From: Sulfitobacter donghicola DSW-25 = KCTC 12864 = JCM 14565 | Lineage (GTDB): Bacteria; Pseudomonadota; Alphaproteobacteria; Rhodobacterales; Rhodobacteraceae | DNA length: 64,000 nucleotides | Direction of reading: 5' to 3' | Assembly (NCBI RefSeq): GCF_000622405.1 | Contig: NZ_JASF01000005.1 | Location: 2,232,001 to 2,296,000 of the forward strand | Shown: piece by piece, positions 24,962-33,564 of the stretch | Position numbering within the stretch: the stretch's first letter is position 1 | Layout of the letters: the number at the start of each line of letters is the position of its first letter | Program-made: the position numbers and the translations under genes | Notes under the pieces: generated by a model | The model's database searches: none | Told to the model about the DNA's origin: nothing | Seen by the model: only the letters and a program-made list of their open reading frames with translations

Positions 24962-25810
24962 TTAGCTTTTCTTGGTGTCGTCGATGACGTTCATGCCTGC
25001 CAAACCGGAATTGCCCAGCTCGACCCCTGCAAAGGGGCCGCCGTGGCACATGTGGTTGGGATCATGCGGGTCCATTGGAGGCTCGTTGGCGAGAACCTCT
25101 TCGGCGAATTGTTCCGCGTTATCGGTGGGGCGATAGCCGAGGAAGCTGGCCTTGGCATTGTCCACGGGCGCGCGGTCGTTGTTGCTGACGCCGTAAATCA
25201 CGGCAAAGCCTGTGACAGGTGTTTCGATGCAGCGCGTGACCAGCTGGATCAGGTCATCATAGCTAAGCCATGATCCCAAGGCGCGGGCGTTATTCACCTG
25301 TGCACAGGACAAAATCCGCATGTGAACGCTTTCTAGGCCGCGCTTTTCCCAATACATCCGGCCCAGATCTTCGGTAAAGCATTTGGCCAAACCATAGAAC
25401 GTGTCAGGGCGGTGGGCGACTTCGGTGTCGATGAATTCATTCTTTGGATACATACCAACCGCGTGGATGGACGAGCCATAGACAACACGGCGCACACCAT
25501 GGCGCGATGCGGCTTCCCAGATGTTATAGGACCCTACAAAATTCGGGCCAAGCAGCTGCTCAAAGGGGCCTTCGTCCACAAAGGCGCCCATGTGGACCAC
25601 CATTTCGGCGCCCTCAATAACGGCGTTCATCTCGTCAAAGCTGGCAAGGTCCGCCTGCATATAGGTTTCGCCTTCATACAATGTACCAGGCTGTTCTTTG
25701 ATGTCTGTTGAGACCAGTTCATCGCATAGTTTTGACAGAGGTTCGCGCAGGTATGATCCCAGACGACCAGCAGCGCCAGTGAGGACAATTTTGCTAAGTT
25801 TTGCGGGCAT
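24962..25810 (-). CDS. NAD-dependent epimerase/dehydratase, uronate dehydrogenase-like
   Basis: This 282-residue extended short-chain dehydrogenase has the NAD-binding TGAAGRLGSYL at the N-terminus, the catalytic Ser segment VVYGSSIHAVG and the YxxxK pair FYGLAKCFTEDLGRMY. The pattern, including FGWKP-like FLGYRPTDNAE near the C-terminus, resembles Agrobacterium uronate dehydrogenase, which oxidises galacturonate or glucuronate to the aldarolactone. The substrate here could differ, since neighbours are an acetyltransferase and an amine-type FAD oxidase instead of uronate genes. It is the last of three minus-strand genes in one probable operon. Confidence 0.8.
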   Translation of the reverse strand: MPAKLSKIVLTGAAGRLGSYLREPLSKLCDELVSTDIKEQPGTLYEGETYMQADLASFDEMNAVIEGAEMVVHMGAFVDEGPFEQLLGPNFVGSYNIWEAASRHGVRRVVYGSSIHAVGMYPKNEFIDTEVAHRPDTFYGLAKCFTEDLGRMYWEKRGLESVHMRILSCAQVNNARALGSWLSYDDLIQLVTRCIETPVTGFAVIYGVSNNDRAPVDNAKASFLGYRPTDNAEQFAEEVLANEPPMDPHDPNHMCHGGPFAGVELGNSGLAGMNVIDDTKKS

Positions 25811-25852
25811 GATTTAGGCCTTTCGTTTGTTTCTTTCGGTGCGCGCTGGGCG

Positions 25853-26296
25853 CTATAGTTTTTTGTCGTAAGTGATCCATTGGGTGCGCGTTGCCGTGCG
25901 GTCATAAAGGCTGCGTGCGCGATAGTTGTCATCCGCCGTGATCCAGCGGATCAGCGCCCATCCTTTTTCACGGCCCACCTCAGACACGGCATCAATCAAT
26001 GCTTGGGCTGCACCGCTGCCGCGCGCGCCTGGATCCACGTATAGATCATCCAAAAACCCCCGCATATTCGCCGCAAGCGGCGAAGCAAAGGGGCGGTAAT
26101 GGGTCAGGCCGATCAGCTTGCCCCCCGCTTCGGCGACAAATCCGTTCACTTCGTGGGTGTGATCGTGCAGCCATCCCCAAACGGTTTCACGCATTTGGGG
26201 TGTTTGTTCGACGCCGTAAAAGGCGGCGTAGCCCTGATACAAAAGATCCCATGCAGCTTTGTCAGCAGGAGTAATCGGGCGAATTGTAACGGTCAT
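25853..26296 (-). CDS. GNAT-family N-acetyltransferase
   Basis: A 147-residue acetyltransferase that starts TVTIRPITPADKAAWDLLYQGYAAFY and carries the acetyl-CoA-binding motif LYVDPGARGSGAAQALIDA (the R/Q-x-x-G-x-G/A loop is ARGSGA). The ATG at 26296 follows a good GGAGG; a TTG four codons upstream is less likely. It sits 17 bp after the FAD oxidoreductase and before the uronate dehydrogenase-like gene on the same strand. The acceptor may be an amine or amino acid handled by this cluster, but that is inferred from position only. Confidence 0.88.
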   Translation of the reverse strand: MTVTIRPITPADKAAWDLLYQGYAAFYGVEQTPQMRETVWGWLHDHTHEVNGFVAEAGGKLIGLTHYRPFASPLAANMRGFLDDLYVDPGARGSGAAQALIDAVSEVGREKGWALIRWITADDNYRARSLYDRTATRTQWITYDKKL

Positions 26297-26313
26297 GTAG
26301 ACCTCCAACGGAA

Positions 26314-27510
26314 TTAGATGACAGCAGTTTCCAAGAAGTGCTTCTTGTGCGCTGCGCGGTTCACATCAAAGGCACTTAGATCAAGGCTACGGTATTCACC
26401 ATAGGCGATCAGCTCGGCCACCCCGCGCCCCATGGCAGGGGATTGCTGCAAGCCATGGCCAGAAAACCCGTTAACAAAGACAAAGTTCGGGCATTCCTCG
26501 GCGCGACCAACCAAAGCGTTTTGGTCAAAACTATTAAAGGCGTAATGGCCGACCCATTCGTTGATGACCTTGATCGCTTCAAATTGGGGGATGCGGCTGG
26601 CCACGGTTGGCCAGACTTTGTTTTCCCAAATGCTGTGATCGAATGCAAAATCATCAAAGGCCACATCGGGATCTTCATCTGGTGGACACCCCGCGAGATA
26701 GTATTTCCCCTCCGAGCGCATGTGAACACCCGACGGATCAATGGTAAGCGGCAGATCACGGTCCAATGGCTGAGCCGCGTCAAAGATAAACGTATAGCGT
26801 TTGCGCGGGGCCACAGGAATATCCAGCCCAGCCATTTTTGCGGTCGCTGCCGCACGCGGGCCCGAAGCATTCACAACAGTACCACAGGCGACAACGGTGC
26901 CATCGCTTAGGGTTACGCTATCTACGTTGTTTCCAGTGCGGTTGATGGCGGTCACCTCGGCGTGGATGTATTCAACGCCATTGGCGCGCGCGCTGCGTTT
27001 GAACCAGTCAAACATTGTACCGCCATCGAAATAGCCTTCATCCACGAGGTTGTGGTTGGCGCCCAAGACGTCATCCAGCTGGTAAAACGGGTAGGCCTCG
27101 GCGATCTCATCGCGGCTCAGGTGTTTTGTTGCGGCCCCCAAAGATTCCTGAATCGTTTGGGCCTCTTTCAGAGTTGCCGCAAATTCTGGCGTGTCGGCCA
27201 GATACATATAGCCATAGCTTTGTAAGGTAAGATGCGGCACCTCTTCGCTGCCGCCCATAAAATCGCGAAAGTTCTTGATGAATTCTGCGCCGAACTGGCT
27301 GACCTGAATGTTGGTTGCATTGCTGAATTGTTGGCGAATGCAGCTGTTTGTGTGCGAGGTCGAGGCAAAGCTATATGTCGGGTCGCGCTCAACCACCAGA
27401 ACCTTGCCGTCAAACCCCTTCATCTGGGTCAACCACCACGCTACTGATGAGCCATAGATGGCCCCTCCGATAATTACGACATCATAACTGGGGTGAGCGG
27501 GGGTTTGCAT
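26314..27510 (-). CDS. FAD-dependent amine/amino-acid oxidoreductase (DAO family)
   Basis: A 398-residue flavoprotein of the DadA/sarcosine oxidase/dimethylglycine oxidase type. The dinucleotide-binding segment YDVVIIGGAIYGSS opens the protein. TSHTNSCIRQQFS matches the family STxxNxxxIRxQFS region, and NGFSGHGLQQSPAMGRGVAELI is the C-terminal flavin segment. It oxidises a secondary or N-methylated amine or an amino acid, with FAD passing electrons to oxygen or a quinone carrier. It heads a minus-strand operon with the acetyltransferase and the uronate dehydrogenase-like gene, and faces the divergent dipeptidase-like operon. Confidence 0.87.
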   Translation of the reverse strand: MQTPAHPSYDVVIIGGAIYGSSVAWWLTQMKGFDGKVLVVERDPTYSFASTSHTNSCIRQQFSNATNIQVSQFGAEFIKNFRDFMGGSEEVPHLTLQSYGYMYLADTPEFAATLKEAQTIQESLGAATKHLSRDEIAEAYPFYQLDDVLGANHNLVDEGYFDGGTMFDWFKRSARANGVEYIHAEVTAINRTGNNVDSVTLSDGTVVACGTVVNASGPRAAATAKMAGLDIPVAPRKRYTFIFDAAQPLDRDLPLTIDPSGVHMRSEGKYYLAGCPPDEDPDVAFDDFAFDHSIWENKVWPTVASRIPQFEAIKVINEWVGHYAFNSFDQNALVGRAEECPNFVFVNGFSGHGLQQSPAMGRGVAELIAYGEYRSLDLSAFDVNRAAHKKHFLETAVI

Positions 27511-27615
27511 GGCAGTTCCTTTTTATGGAGAGGTTTCGGGGCACGTAACCATGAAGTGATCGGAGTGCCTAGTGCTTTTCTACGCTGCAGCTGCAAACTG
27601 GGGAAAGGGGATTTG

Positions 27616-27693
27616 ATGGATGAATTTTTGAGCAACTCGGTTGACGCCAAGGCTATGGTTGGCGCGTGCGCACGCCAGCCTGCGCTCTGGTAG
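27616..27693 (+). CDS. Possible 25-residue leader peptide ORF
   Basis: A short frame (MDEFLSNSVDAKAMVGACAR...) preceded by AAAGGGG, ending 18 bp before the GTG alternative start of the dipeptidase-like gene. The peptide has no recognisable family. It may be a regulatory leader or chance. It is listed because it fills the upstream leader of the operon with a plausible ribosome site. Confidence 0.25.
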   Translation: MDEFLSNSVDAKAMVGACARQPALW

Positions 27694-27735
27694 ATTTTTC
27701 TGGACCAATCTGTGCTGCTCGGTCATCACTTGGGT

Positions 27736-28719
27736 ATGAAAACGCCTTTGATCGATAATCTGCAATACGCCAATTTCTCGCCCGCCATTTTTGAACAAAT
27801 GCGTGCAGGTGGTGTTGATGCCGTTCACGTGACCATCGCCTATCACGAAACATTTCGCGAGATGGTCCTGAACCTAGAACAGTGGAACCGCTGGTTCGAG
27901 GCGCATCCAGACCTGATTTTCAAAGGTACTTCAGCGGCTTGTGTGCGTCGTGCTCAGGAAACAGGGCGTACTGCGATCTTTTTCGGGTTCCAAAACCCTA
28001 GCCCGATTGAGGATGACATTGGCTTGGTTGAAATCTGCCACCAGCTGGGCATCCGGTTTATGCAACTGACCTATAATAACCAGTCGTTACTGGCGACAGG
28101 ATGTTATGAGGATTACGACGCGGGGCTAACGCGCATGGGCCGTCAGGTGGTTTCAGAGATGAACCGCGTGGGGCTGGTTGTTGATATGTCCCATTCTGGC
28201 GATCGCTCCACACTAGACGCGATTGAGCACTCCTCACGCCCGATCGCCATAACCCATGCGAACCCGTCGTGGTGGCACAAGGCCCTGCGCAACAAATCGG
28301 ACGAGGTCCTATCCGCGCTCACCCAATCGGGCGGTATGCTGGGGTTTTCGATCTATCCGCACCACCTTGAGGGCGGATCGCAGTGCACCTTGCAAAGTTT
28401 TTGCCAGATGATCGAAGAAGCTGCGCGCCGCTATGGGGCGGGGGCGTTGGGGATCGGGACGGATCTGTGTCAGGATCAACCTGATAGCATCGTTGAATGG
28501 ATGCGCGTTGGGCGCTGGTCCAAGGTAATAGATTATGGCGAAGGCTCGGCCGCAAATGCGGGCTTCCCGCCGATGCCGAACTGGTTTGCGGATAATCGGG
28601 ATTTTGGAAATATCCGTGACGGGCTGGCCGCGACCAGCCTGACCAGCAGTGAGATTGACGGCATCATGGGCGGCAACTGGCTGAACTTCTACGACAGCAG
28701 CTTTGGGCCTGCTTGTTGA
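27736..28719 (+). CDS. Membrane dipeptidase-family protein with incomplete metal site
   Basis: 327 residues from the ATG at 27736; a GTG eight codons earlier is possible, and neither has a strong ribosome site. The fold is that of peptidase family M19 (renal dipeptidase): DMSHSGD with His153, ITHANPSW with His174 and GIGTDLCQD remain. However, the first metal motif HxD is replaced by IDNLQYANF, and the bridging Glu region reads FGFQNPSP. This resembles the Pseudomonas PA5396-type subgroup near glycine-betaine/dimethylglycine catabolic genes. A true dipeptidase activity is therefore doubtful. The next gene overlaps its stop, so it is the head of a three-gene operon. Confidence 0.82.
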   Translation: MKTPLIDNLQYANFSPAIFEQMRAGGVDAVHVTIAYHETFREMVLNLEQWNRWFEAHPDLIFKGTSAACVRRAQETGRTAIFFGFQNPSPIEDDIGLVEICHQLGIRFMQLTYNNQSLLATGCYEDYDAGLTRMGRQVVSEMNRVGLVVDMSHSGDRSTLDAIEHSSRPIAITHANPSWWHKALRNKSDEVLSALTQSGGMLGFSIYPHHLEGGSQCTLQSFCQMIEEAARRYGAGALGIGTDLCQDQPDSIVEWMRVGRWSKVIDYGEGSAANAGFPPMPNWFADNRDFGNIRDGLAATSLTSSEIDGIMGGNWLNFYDSSFGPAC

Positions 28720-30371
28720 ACGGGGTGGGATCAACACCCGCGCAAATAGCTTTGCGCGCCCCCGATCAGGTCATGCGACTGTCGCGGATGGGGGCGATGT
28801 TTCCAACCCGCCTTTCGTTTTTGCGCAGCTTGATCCGGCGGTTGGCACAGGAAAAGGCACAAGTTGTTCGGCAAGCATGGGAAATGTGCAAAGACGGGTT
28901 CGGCCATGCGGTATTTAGTGTAGAATTGGGGGGGTATTGCTATTCACTGGTTGCGATCTCAACCGACCTTCCCCCCGAGCAACGCACCGACCGTGTGATC
29001 GCAACCGCATGGGACACGGCCTATGTTTTGTTCGACGGCGTGCCGGATGCAGCAGATATCGCGAGAATAGCCCAGAATGCGCCGCTGCAAGAGGTGGGGC
29101 GATTTGGTCCGCGCGATCTGGTATTAAGCCGCGCGAACAAATCCGTTCGCCTGTTTGCACATGTGACGCAGGCGCTGCGTGCGGGGCAGCAGCCAGATGA
29201 ACAGATGATCCGCGATGTCGGCTATTTGATGCGCACAACCGCCGTATACGGAAACGGCAAATTCGGGATCGCCGACCGCGATACCTATCACGACCGCCCA
29301 GGATTAGAGGGGCCATTCGCCGCAGAAATGTTGACCGTTTGGCTGATCCGCCATTTCACACATGAACTGGTCGAGCACGTCGGGCAGGGGCAACTGACTT
29401 CTTCTACAAAACGCCACTTGGGGATCGGGAATTCAACCGGCCTGGGCATGGCGCCGTTTCTGGTGACGCATCCGGTTTTGTTGAATAACTGGATGCTGGC
29501 GCGTGAAACCGCTCTTGCGCGGGTATGTGCGATTGAAACCTTGGATGATGCGCAGATCGCGCGCCTTCTTGCGCTTGCAAATCGCGCGGCGCTGCATTTG
29601 GCGCAATGGCAGGTGCCCGATGCCGAACACCAAATGCGGATTGAACAGCTAAAGAGCGATTGGGGGCATGCCATGGCAGCGCTGGACCAAGGGGCGCTTC
29701 AGGCCGATACCCCTTTGCAAGGGGTGATAGAGGCGGTTCAGCCCTATAGCGAAGATGTCCAAGAGCTGATGGCGGCCTTGGTCCTCGAACCTTTTGGTGA
29801 GCTGGTGGATGATTTGGCTGAAACCATGGCCGACGAAGGCAAAGCCTTTGCGCCGCCGATTTGTAATACGGATGCATTGGCACAGCAGATGCAATCCCAA
29901 TTTGGCTGGGCTTTGGGCTGTGATTATCACGCGCGGCCGAACTGCGGCCAATTCTGGTATGTGTCCGAGGCCAAGATGGAGCCGCGTCTGGGCCTGAGGT
30001 TTTCCGAAGAGGGCGCGGAACTGGAAACGCCATTGGATATTGGGCGGCGTGTCTGTGCGGCCTATAAAGATTTGCCTGCACAAAGCGAACCGGTCTCATC
30101 CTTTTTGGCACGCTATCCAGAACATGCTTTAGCCGTTGAGCGGGTCACGCTATCGGCGCGCTACCCTTACGGCGAAATACGCGATAATCTAATCGCGCAA
30201 ACATGTCTGCCCATTGATATGCTCCGCTGCAAACTGTCGTTTTTTGGGGCGTCCAAATTTGATCCAAAATCTGACCGCTGGACGCGCATCACCCTGTGCC
30301 AAGGCGCGCCTTTGGCGGATGAGTTGACTGAAACAGCCGATGATTGGTGGCTGCCGGTGTTTGGAACATGA
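28713..30371 (+). CDS. Conserved hypothetical protein, 552 residues
   Basis: I cannot assign a family. The TTG start at 28713 overlaps the dipeptidase-like stop, which suggests coupling; an ATG at 28773 is the first standard alternative. The protein looks soluble and mostly helical. Notable stretches are RLSFLRSLIRRL near 32, YGNGKFGIADRD near 169, and LGIGNSTGLGMAPFLVTHP near 236. It lacks signal peptide, membrane spans and recognisable nucleotide or metal motifs. It lies between a dipeptidase-like gene and a DUF3726 gene, joined by overlapping stops and starts, so all three probably serve one pathway. Confidence 0.65.
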   Translation: MLNGVGSTPAQIALRAPDQVMRLSRMGAMFPTRLSFLRSLIRRLAQEKAQVVRQAWEMCKDGFGHAVFSVELGGYCYSLVAISTDLPPEQRTDRVIATAWDTAYVLFDGVPDAADIARIAQNAPLQEVGRFGPRDLVLSRANKSVRLFAHVTQALRAGQQPDEQMIRDVGYLMRTTAVYGNGKFGIADRDTYHDRPGLEGPFAAEMLTVWLIRHFTHELVEHVGQGQLTSSTKRHLGIGNSTGLGMAPFLVTHPVLLNNWMLARETALARVCAIETLDDAQIARLLALANRAALHLAQWQVPDAEHQMRIEQLKSDWGHAMAALDQGALQADTPLQGVIEAVQPYSEDVQELMAALVLEPFGELVDDLAETMADEGKAFAPPICNTDALAQQMQSQFGWALGCDYHARPNCGQFWYVSEAKMEPRLGLRFSEEGAELETPLDIGRRVCAAYKDLPAQSEPVSSFLARYPEHALAVERVTLSARYPYGEIRDNLIAQTCLPIDMLRCKLSFFGASKFDPKSDRWTRITLCQGAPLADELTETADDWWLPVFGT

Positions 30372-30853
30372 GCCGTTCAATGAACGAAGTGATGGTGCTG
30401 GCCACCAAAGCAGCACGCGGGGCTGGCGCGCCGCCCAGCCAAGCTGCCCAGTTTGGCGCAGCTGCTGCGGCTCATCTGGCAGCCGAACGTGATGTTGAAC
30501 CTTTGCAGCAAGCGTTGGAGGAACTCCCGCAAGGGCCAATTCTGGATATCCCGCTGCGGATCATGGCGGTGGCTGAAGCCGCTACAGAGGGGCGCGGGCA
30601 AGGTTCTTATGGGGCTGTCAGCGCGCAGTTGATGCAAAGCTATCTGGCGACACTTCCCTACCGTGCGGTCCTGAAGGGGGGCGAGATTGAGATCGACCTC
30701 AACGCCACCTCAGACCGTGTGAGGCCTCAACGGATCGCGCTGCCAGAGGGGGTGTATGCGCAATGGTCAGACCTAGCCGCACGGCTGTTGGTGCCCGAAA
30801 GCGAAGCGTCGCGGCTGAATGGAGCCGGAGCGGGGATTAACGATAACGACTAA
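30368..30853 (+). CDS. DUF3726-family protein
   Basis: 161 residues beginning [20 protein letters not shown], a pattern I associate with DUF3726: a helical N-terminus, then [14 protein letters not shown] and a C-terminal beta region. The ATG at 30368 overlaps the preceding stop (ATGA), so translation is coupled to the 552-residue protein. It ends 4 bp into the convergent truA gene. Function is unknown. The cluster position links it to the FAD oxidoreductase and dipeptidase-like proteins. Confidence 0.65.
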   Translation: MSRSMNEVMVLATKAARGAGAPPSQAAQFGAAAAAHLAAERDVEPLQQALEELPQGPILDIPLRIMAVAEAATEGRGQGSYGAVSAQLMQSYLATLPYRAVLKGGEIEIDLNATSDRVRPQRIALPEGVYAQWSDLAARLLVPESEASRLNGAGAGINDND

Positions 30854-31617
30854 CCAAAGGGCGGCGTGTCGTAGAGGACTTTCGCCAGATAAAGCCCATG
30901 GGGCGGTGAAACGGGGCCGCAGGCCGCGCGATCCCGCGCTGCAAGGGCGGTTTTTACATCATCAGGTGTCAGCGATCCACATCCAACCCGCTCAAGCGTG
31001 CCAACAAAGCTGCGCACCTGATTGTGTAGGAAAGACCGCGCGCGCACATCAAAATGCACTTCGGTGCCATGGTCGGTTTCGACATTGGTGATATCGAGGC
31101 GATCCAAGGTCTTGATCGGGCTCATCGCCTGACAAATCGTCGAGCGGAAGGTGGTAAAGTCATGCTCGCCCAGCAAATGGCTTGCGCCTTCCATCATCAG
31201 ATCAACATCAAGCGGTTGTTTTACCTGCCAGACATAGCCGCGCGTATGGGTAAGCGGCGCGCGGCGCGGCATGATGCGGAATAGATACTGGCGCTCGGTT
31301 GCGGAAAAACGCGCGTGGAATGTGTCGGGCACCTGCGCACAATTCACAACCGATACCGGATTTGGCTTGAGGTGATAGTTCAGCGCCTCGGAAAGGCGAA
31401 AGGGCGTCCAGTCGCGTTTCATGTCGCAATGGGCGATCTGGGCCAGCCCGTGCACACCTTTGTCGGTGCGCCCAGCAGCGGCGATGGTGTGGGGGCCAGG
31501 CTCGAGCTTGCAAAGCGCCTGTTCAATGGCGCCCTGAACCGAAGGGTGGTCCGCTTGGCGCTGCCATCCATGGAAGGGGGCGCCGTCATATTCTATCTGG
31601 AGTGCAAAACGTGGCAT
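30850..31617 (-). CDS. truA: tRNA pseudouridine synthase A
   Basis: A 255-residue enzyme that converts U38-U40 in the tRNA anticodon arm to pseudouridine. The start [20 protein letters not shown] and the catalytic-Asp segment [16 protein letters not shown] are diagnostic. It also has [14 protein letters not shown] and [13 protein letters not shown]. It is convergent with the DUF3726 gene (4-bp overlap of stops) and divergent from ycjX. Confidence 0.96.
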   Translation of the reverse strand: MPRFALQIEYDGAPFHGWQRQADHPSVQGAIEQALCKLEPGPHTIAAAGRTDKGVHGLAQIAHCDMKRDWTPFRLSEALNYHLKPNPVSVVNCAQVPDTFHARFSATERQYLFRIMPRRAPLTHTRGYVWQVKQPLDVDLMMEGASHLLGEHDFTTFRSTICQAMSPIKTLDRLDITNVETDHGTEVHFDVRARSFLHNQVRSFVGTLERVGCGSLTPDDVKTALAARDRAACGPVSPPHGLYLAKVLYDTPPFG

Positions 31618-31702
31618 AAAGGGGCTTTAACGTGGGGGCTGACCTGTGGCAATCCCTGCTAAACGGTCCTATGTATAAGGCTGCAAAGAGGGCAGAGCGC
31701 GC

Positions 31703-33118
31703 GTGGTCATTTCTCAAATAGCTGACGGCATATGGCGGCAGGTCGAAGCCGTCCAAGATACGGTTTCAGAAACCTTCTTCGAGCCGGTGATCCGGCTTGG
31801 GGTTACGGGGTTGGCGCGTTCTGGAAAAACGGTGTTTATCACCTCACTGGTCGCCAATCTGATCGATCGCGGGCGAATGCCCGGATTGGTCGCGGCTGGC
31901 GAAGGCCGGATCGAGGCCGCATTTCTACAGCCCCAGCCTGACGACACGATACCGCGGTTCGAATATGAGGCGCATCTGGGGGCTTTGACGGCTCAATCCC
32001 CCAATTGGCCCGACAGCACCCGCGCGGTTTCCGAATTGAGGCTCAGCTTGCGCGTGCGGCCAAAGGGGCTTTTGTCTGGTCTGCAAGGGCCGCGCACCAT
32101 TCATCTGGATATTGTTGACTACCCGGGGGAATGGCTGCTGGATCTTGGGCTGTTGGATGTCACCTATGACGCGTGGAGCGCGCAGACGCTGGAGCGGATC
32201 GCCAAACGGACGCAAGCCCAAGCGTATTTAGAGAGGATCAGCACCGTTGAGCCAGATGCCCAACTAGACGAACCGCTGGCAAAGGAGCTGGCTGCGGCAT
32301 TTGCCGCCTATCTGACCCAAGCGCGCAGCGACGGGTTTTCCGATTGCACGCCGGGGCGGTTCCTATTGCCGGGGGATTTGGCGGGCTCACCCGTTCTGAC
32401 CTTTGCACCACTTCCTGCACAGGGCAGCGATGGGCGCAAAAGCCTTCGCCGTGAAATGGCGCGACGGTTTGAGGCCTATAAACGCGAAGTGGTAAAGCCG
32501 TTCTTTCGGGATCACTTTGCCCGTATCGACCGCCAAGTTGTGCTGGTCGATGCGCTGGGCGCTATCAACGCAGGGCCACCCGCGGTCGAGGATTTGCGCG
32601 CAGCGATGAGTGAAACACTTGGTGCATTCCGCCCGGGGCGAAACGGCTTTCTCAGCAATCTTCTGGGCGCAAAGCGGGTTGAGAAAATCCTGTTTGCGGC
32701 GACCAAGGCGGACCACCTGCACCACAGCCAGCACGCCCAGCTTACCTCGATCATGGAAGCGTTGACCCGTGAGGCCCGCGAACGGGCGCGCTTTGCAGGG
32801 GCCGATACGCAGGCATTGGCGATTGCGTCGCTACGCGCCACCACCGAAGACACGATGAGCCACGAAGGGGCCGCATTGGACGTCGTTCGCGGCACATTGT
32901 TGGAAAATGGTAAGGAAGCAGCCTTTTACCCGGGTGAATTGCCCCAAGATCCATCGCATTTGTTAAACCCTGCGCGGTCGGGTGCGGACAGGTGGCTAGA
33001 TGCGGATTACCAAATTATGCGCTTTGCGCCAGCCCCACTTACCTTGCGCCCCGGAGACGGGCCACCCCACATACGGTTGGACCGCGCAGCAGAATTTTTA
33101 ATCGGAGATAGATTATGA
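31703..33118 (+). CDS. ycjX: YcjX-like P-loop stress protein (DUF463)
   Basis: This 471-residue protein has an N-terminal P-loop LGVTGLARSGKTVFITSLVANL near residue 30, the switch-like DYPGEWLLDL near 140, and TKADHLHHSQH near 335, as in the YcjX/DUF463 GTPase-like family. In Escherichia coli ycjX and ycjF are co-expressed with the phage-shock genes. The GTG at 31703 is used as start. It overlaps the next gene by 4 bp (ATGA). It forms an operon with an acetyltransferase and a YcjF-like protein, and this places it in envelope stress. Confidence 0.9.
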   Translation: MVISQIADGIWRQVEAVQDTVSETFFEPVIRLGVTGLARSGKTVFITSLVANLIDRGRMPGLVAAGEGRIEAAFLQPQPDDTIPRFEYEAHLGALTAQSPNWPDSTRAVSELRLSLRVRPKGLLSGLQGPRTIHLDIVDYPGEWLLDLGLLDVTYDAWSAQTLERIAKRTQAQAYLERISTVEPDAQLDEPLAKELAAAFAAYLTQARSDGFSDCTPGRFLLPGDLAGSPVLTFAPLPAQGSDGRKSLRREMARRFEAYKREVVKPFFRDHFARIDRQVVLVDALGAINAGPPAVEDLRAAMSETLGAFRPGRNGFLSNLLGAKRVEKILFAATKADHLHHSQHAQLTSIMEALTREARERARFAGADTQALAIASLRATTEDTMSHEGAALDVVRGTLLENGKEAAFYPGELPQDPSHLLNPARSGADRWLDADYQIMRFAPAPLTLRPGDGPPHIRLDRAAEFLIGDRL

Positions 33119-33564
33119 GCGTCGTCATGATCCGCCCCGCACGCACGCTGGATGCGGGAAAACTTGCAGATATTATGAGCGAGGCAAACAGCCGCCTTAC
33201 GTGGTTGCCTAAGCTGTATAGCGGCGCCGAGGAAATCATGCTGATCGGTGACATGATCGAGGCAGGATGGGTGCGCACCGCCTATCTGGACGAAGAGCTG
33301 GCAGGTTTTATTGCCCGCAAAGGCACTGAAATCCACGCCCTATACTTGCGCCCGCACCTGCAAGGGCGCGGGGTGGCGCGCAAACTGATCGTGGATGCGC
33401 AGCGAAACGCCAAAAAGCTGGGCTTGTGGAGCTATGAAGAGAACGAGCGCGCCTCGCGGTTCTATGGTAAAGCTGGATTTGCGGAGGTCAGCCGCACGGA
33501 TGGCTCGGGAAATGATGCCAGACTACCTGATATCCGTTTTGAGTGGTTAAGGGAGGCCGTGTAA
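33115..33564 (+). CDS. GNAT-family N-acetyltransferase in the ycjX-ycjF operon
   Basis: This 149-residue protein has ALYLRPHLQGRGVARKLIVDA, the acetyl-CoA loop (Q-G-R-G-V-A), and the C-terminal RFYGKAGF motif of small GNAT enzymes. Its start overlaps the ycjX stop and its stop overlaps the ycjF-like start (TAATG), so the three genes are tightly coupled. An acetyltransferase between ycjX and ycjF is not part of the classic arrangement. Its acceptor is unknown. Confidence 0.87.
   Translation: MSVVMIRPARTLDAGKLADIMSEANSRLTWLPKLYSGAEEIMLIGDMIEAGWVRTAYLDEELAGFIARKGTEIHALYLRPHLQGRGVARKLIVDAQRNAKKLGLWSYEENERASRFYGKAGFAEVSRTDGSGNDARLPDIRFEWLREAV

Noticed and set aside
29404..30111. Minus-strand frame of 235 codons opposite the 552-residue unknown gene
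   Set aside because: Composition is Arg/Pro/Ala-rich, typical of antisense frames in GC-rich DNA, with no ribosome site. The plus-strand frame has normal protein composition and operon overlaps.
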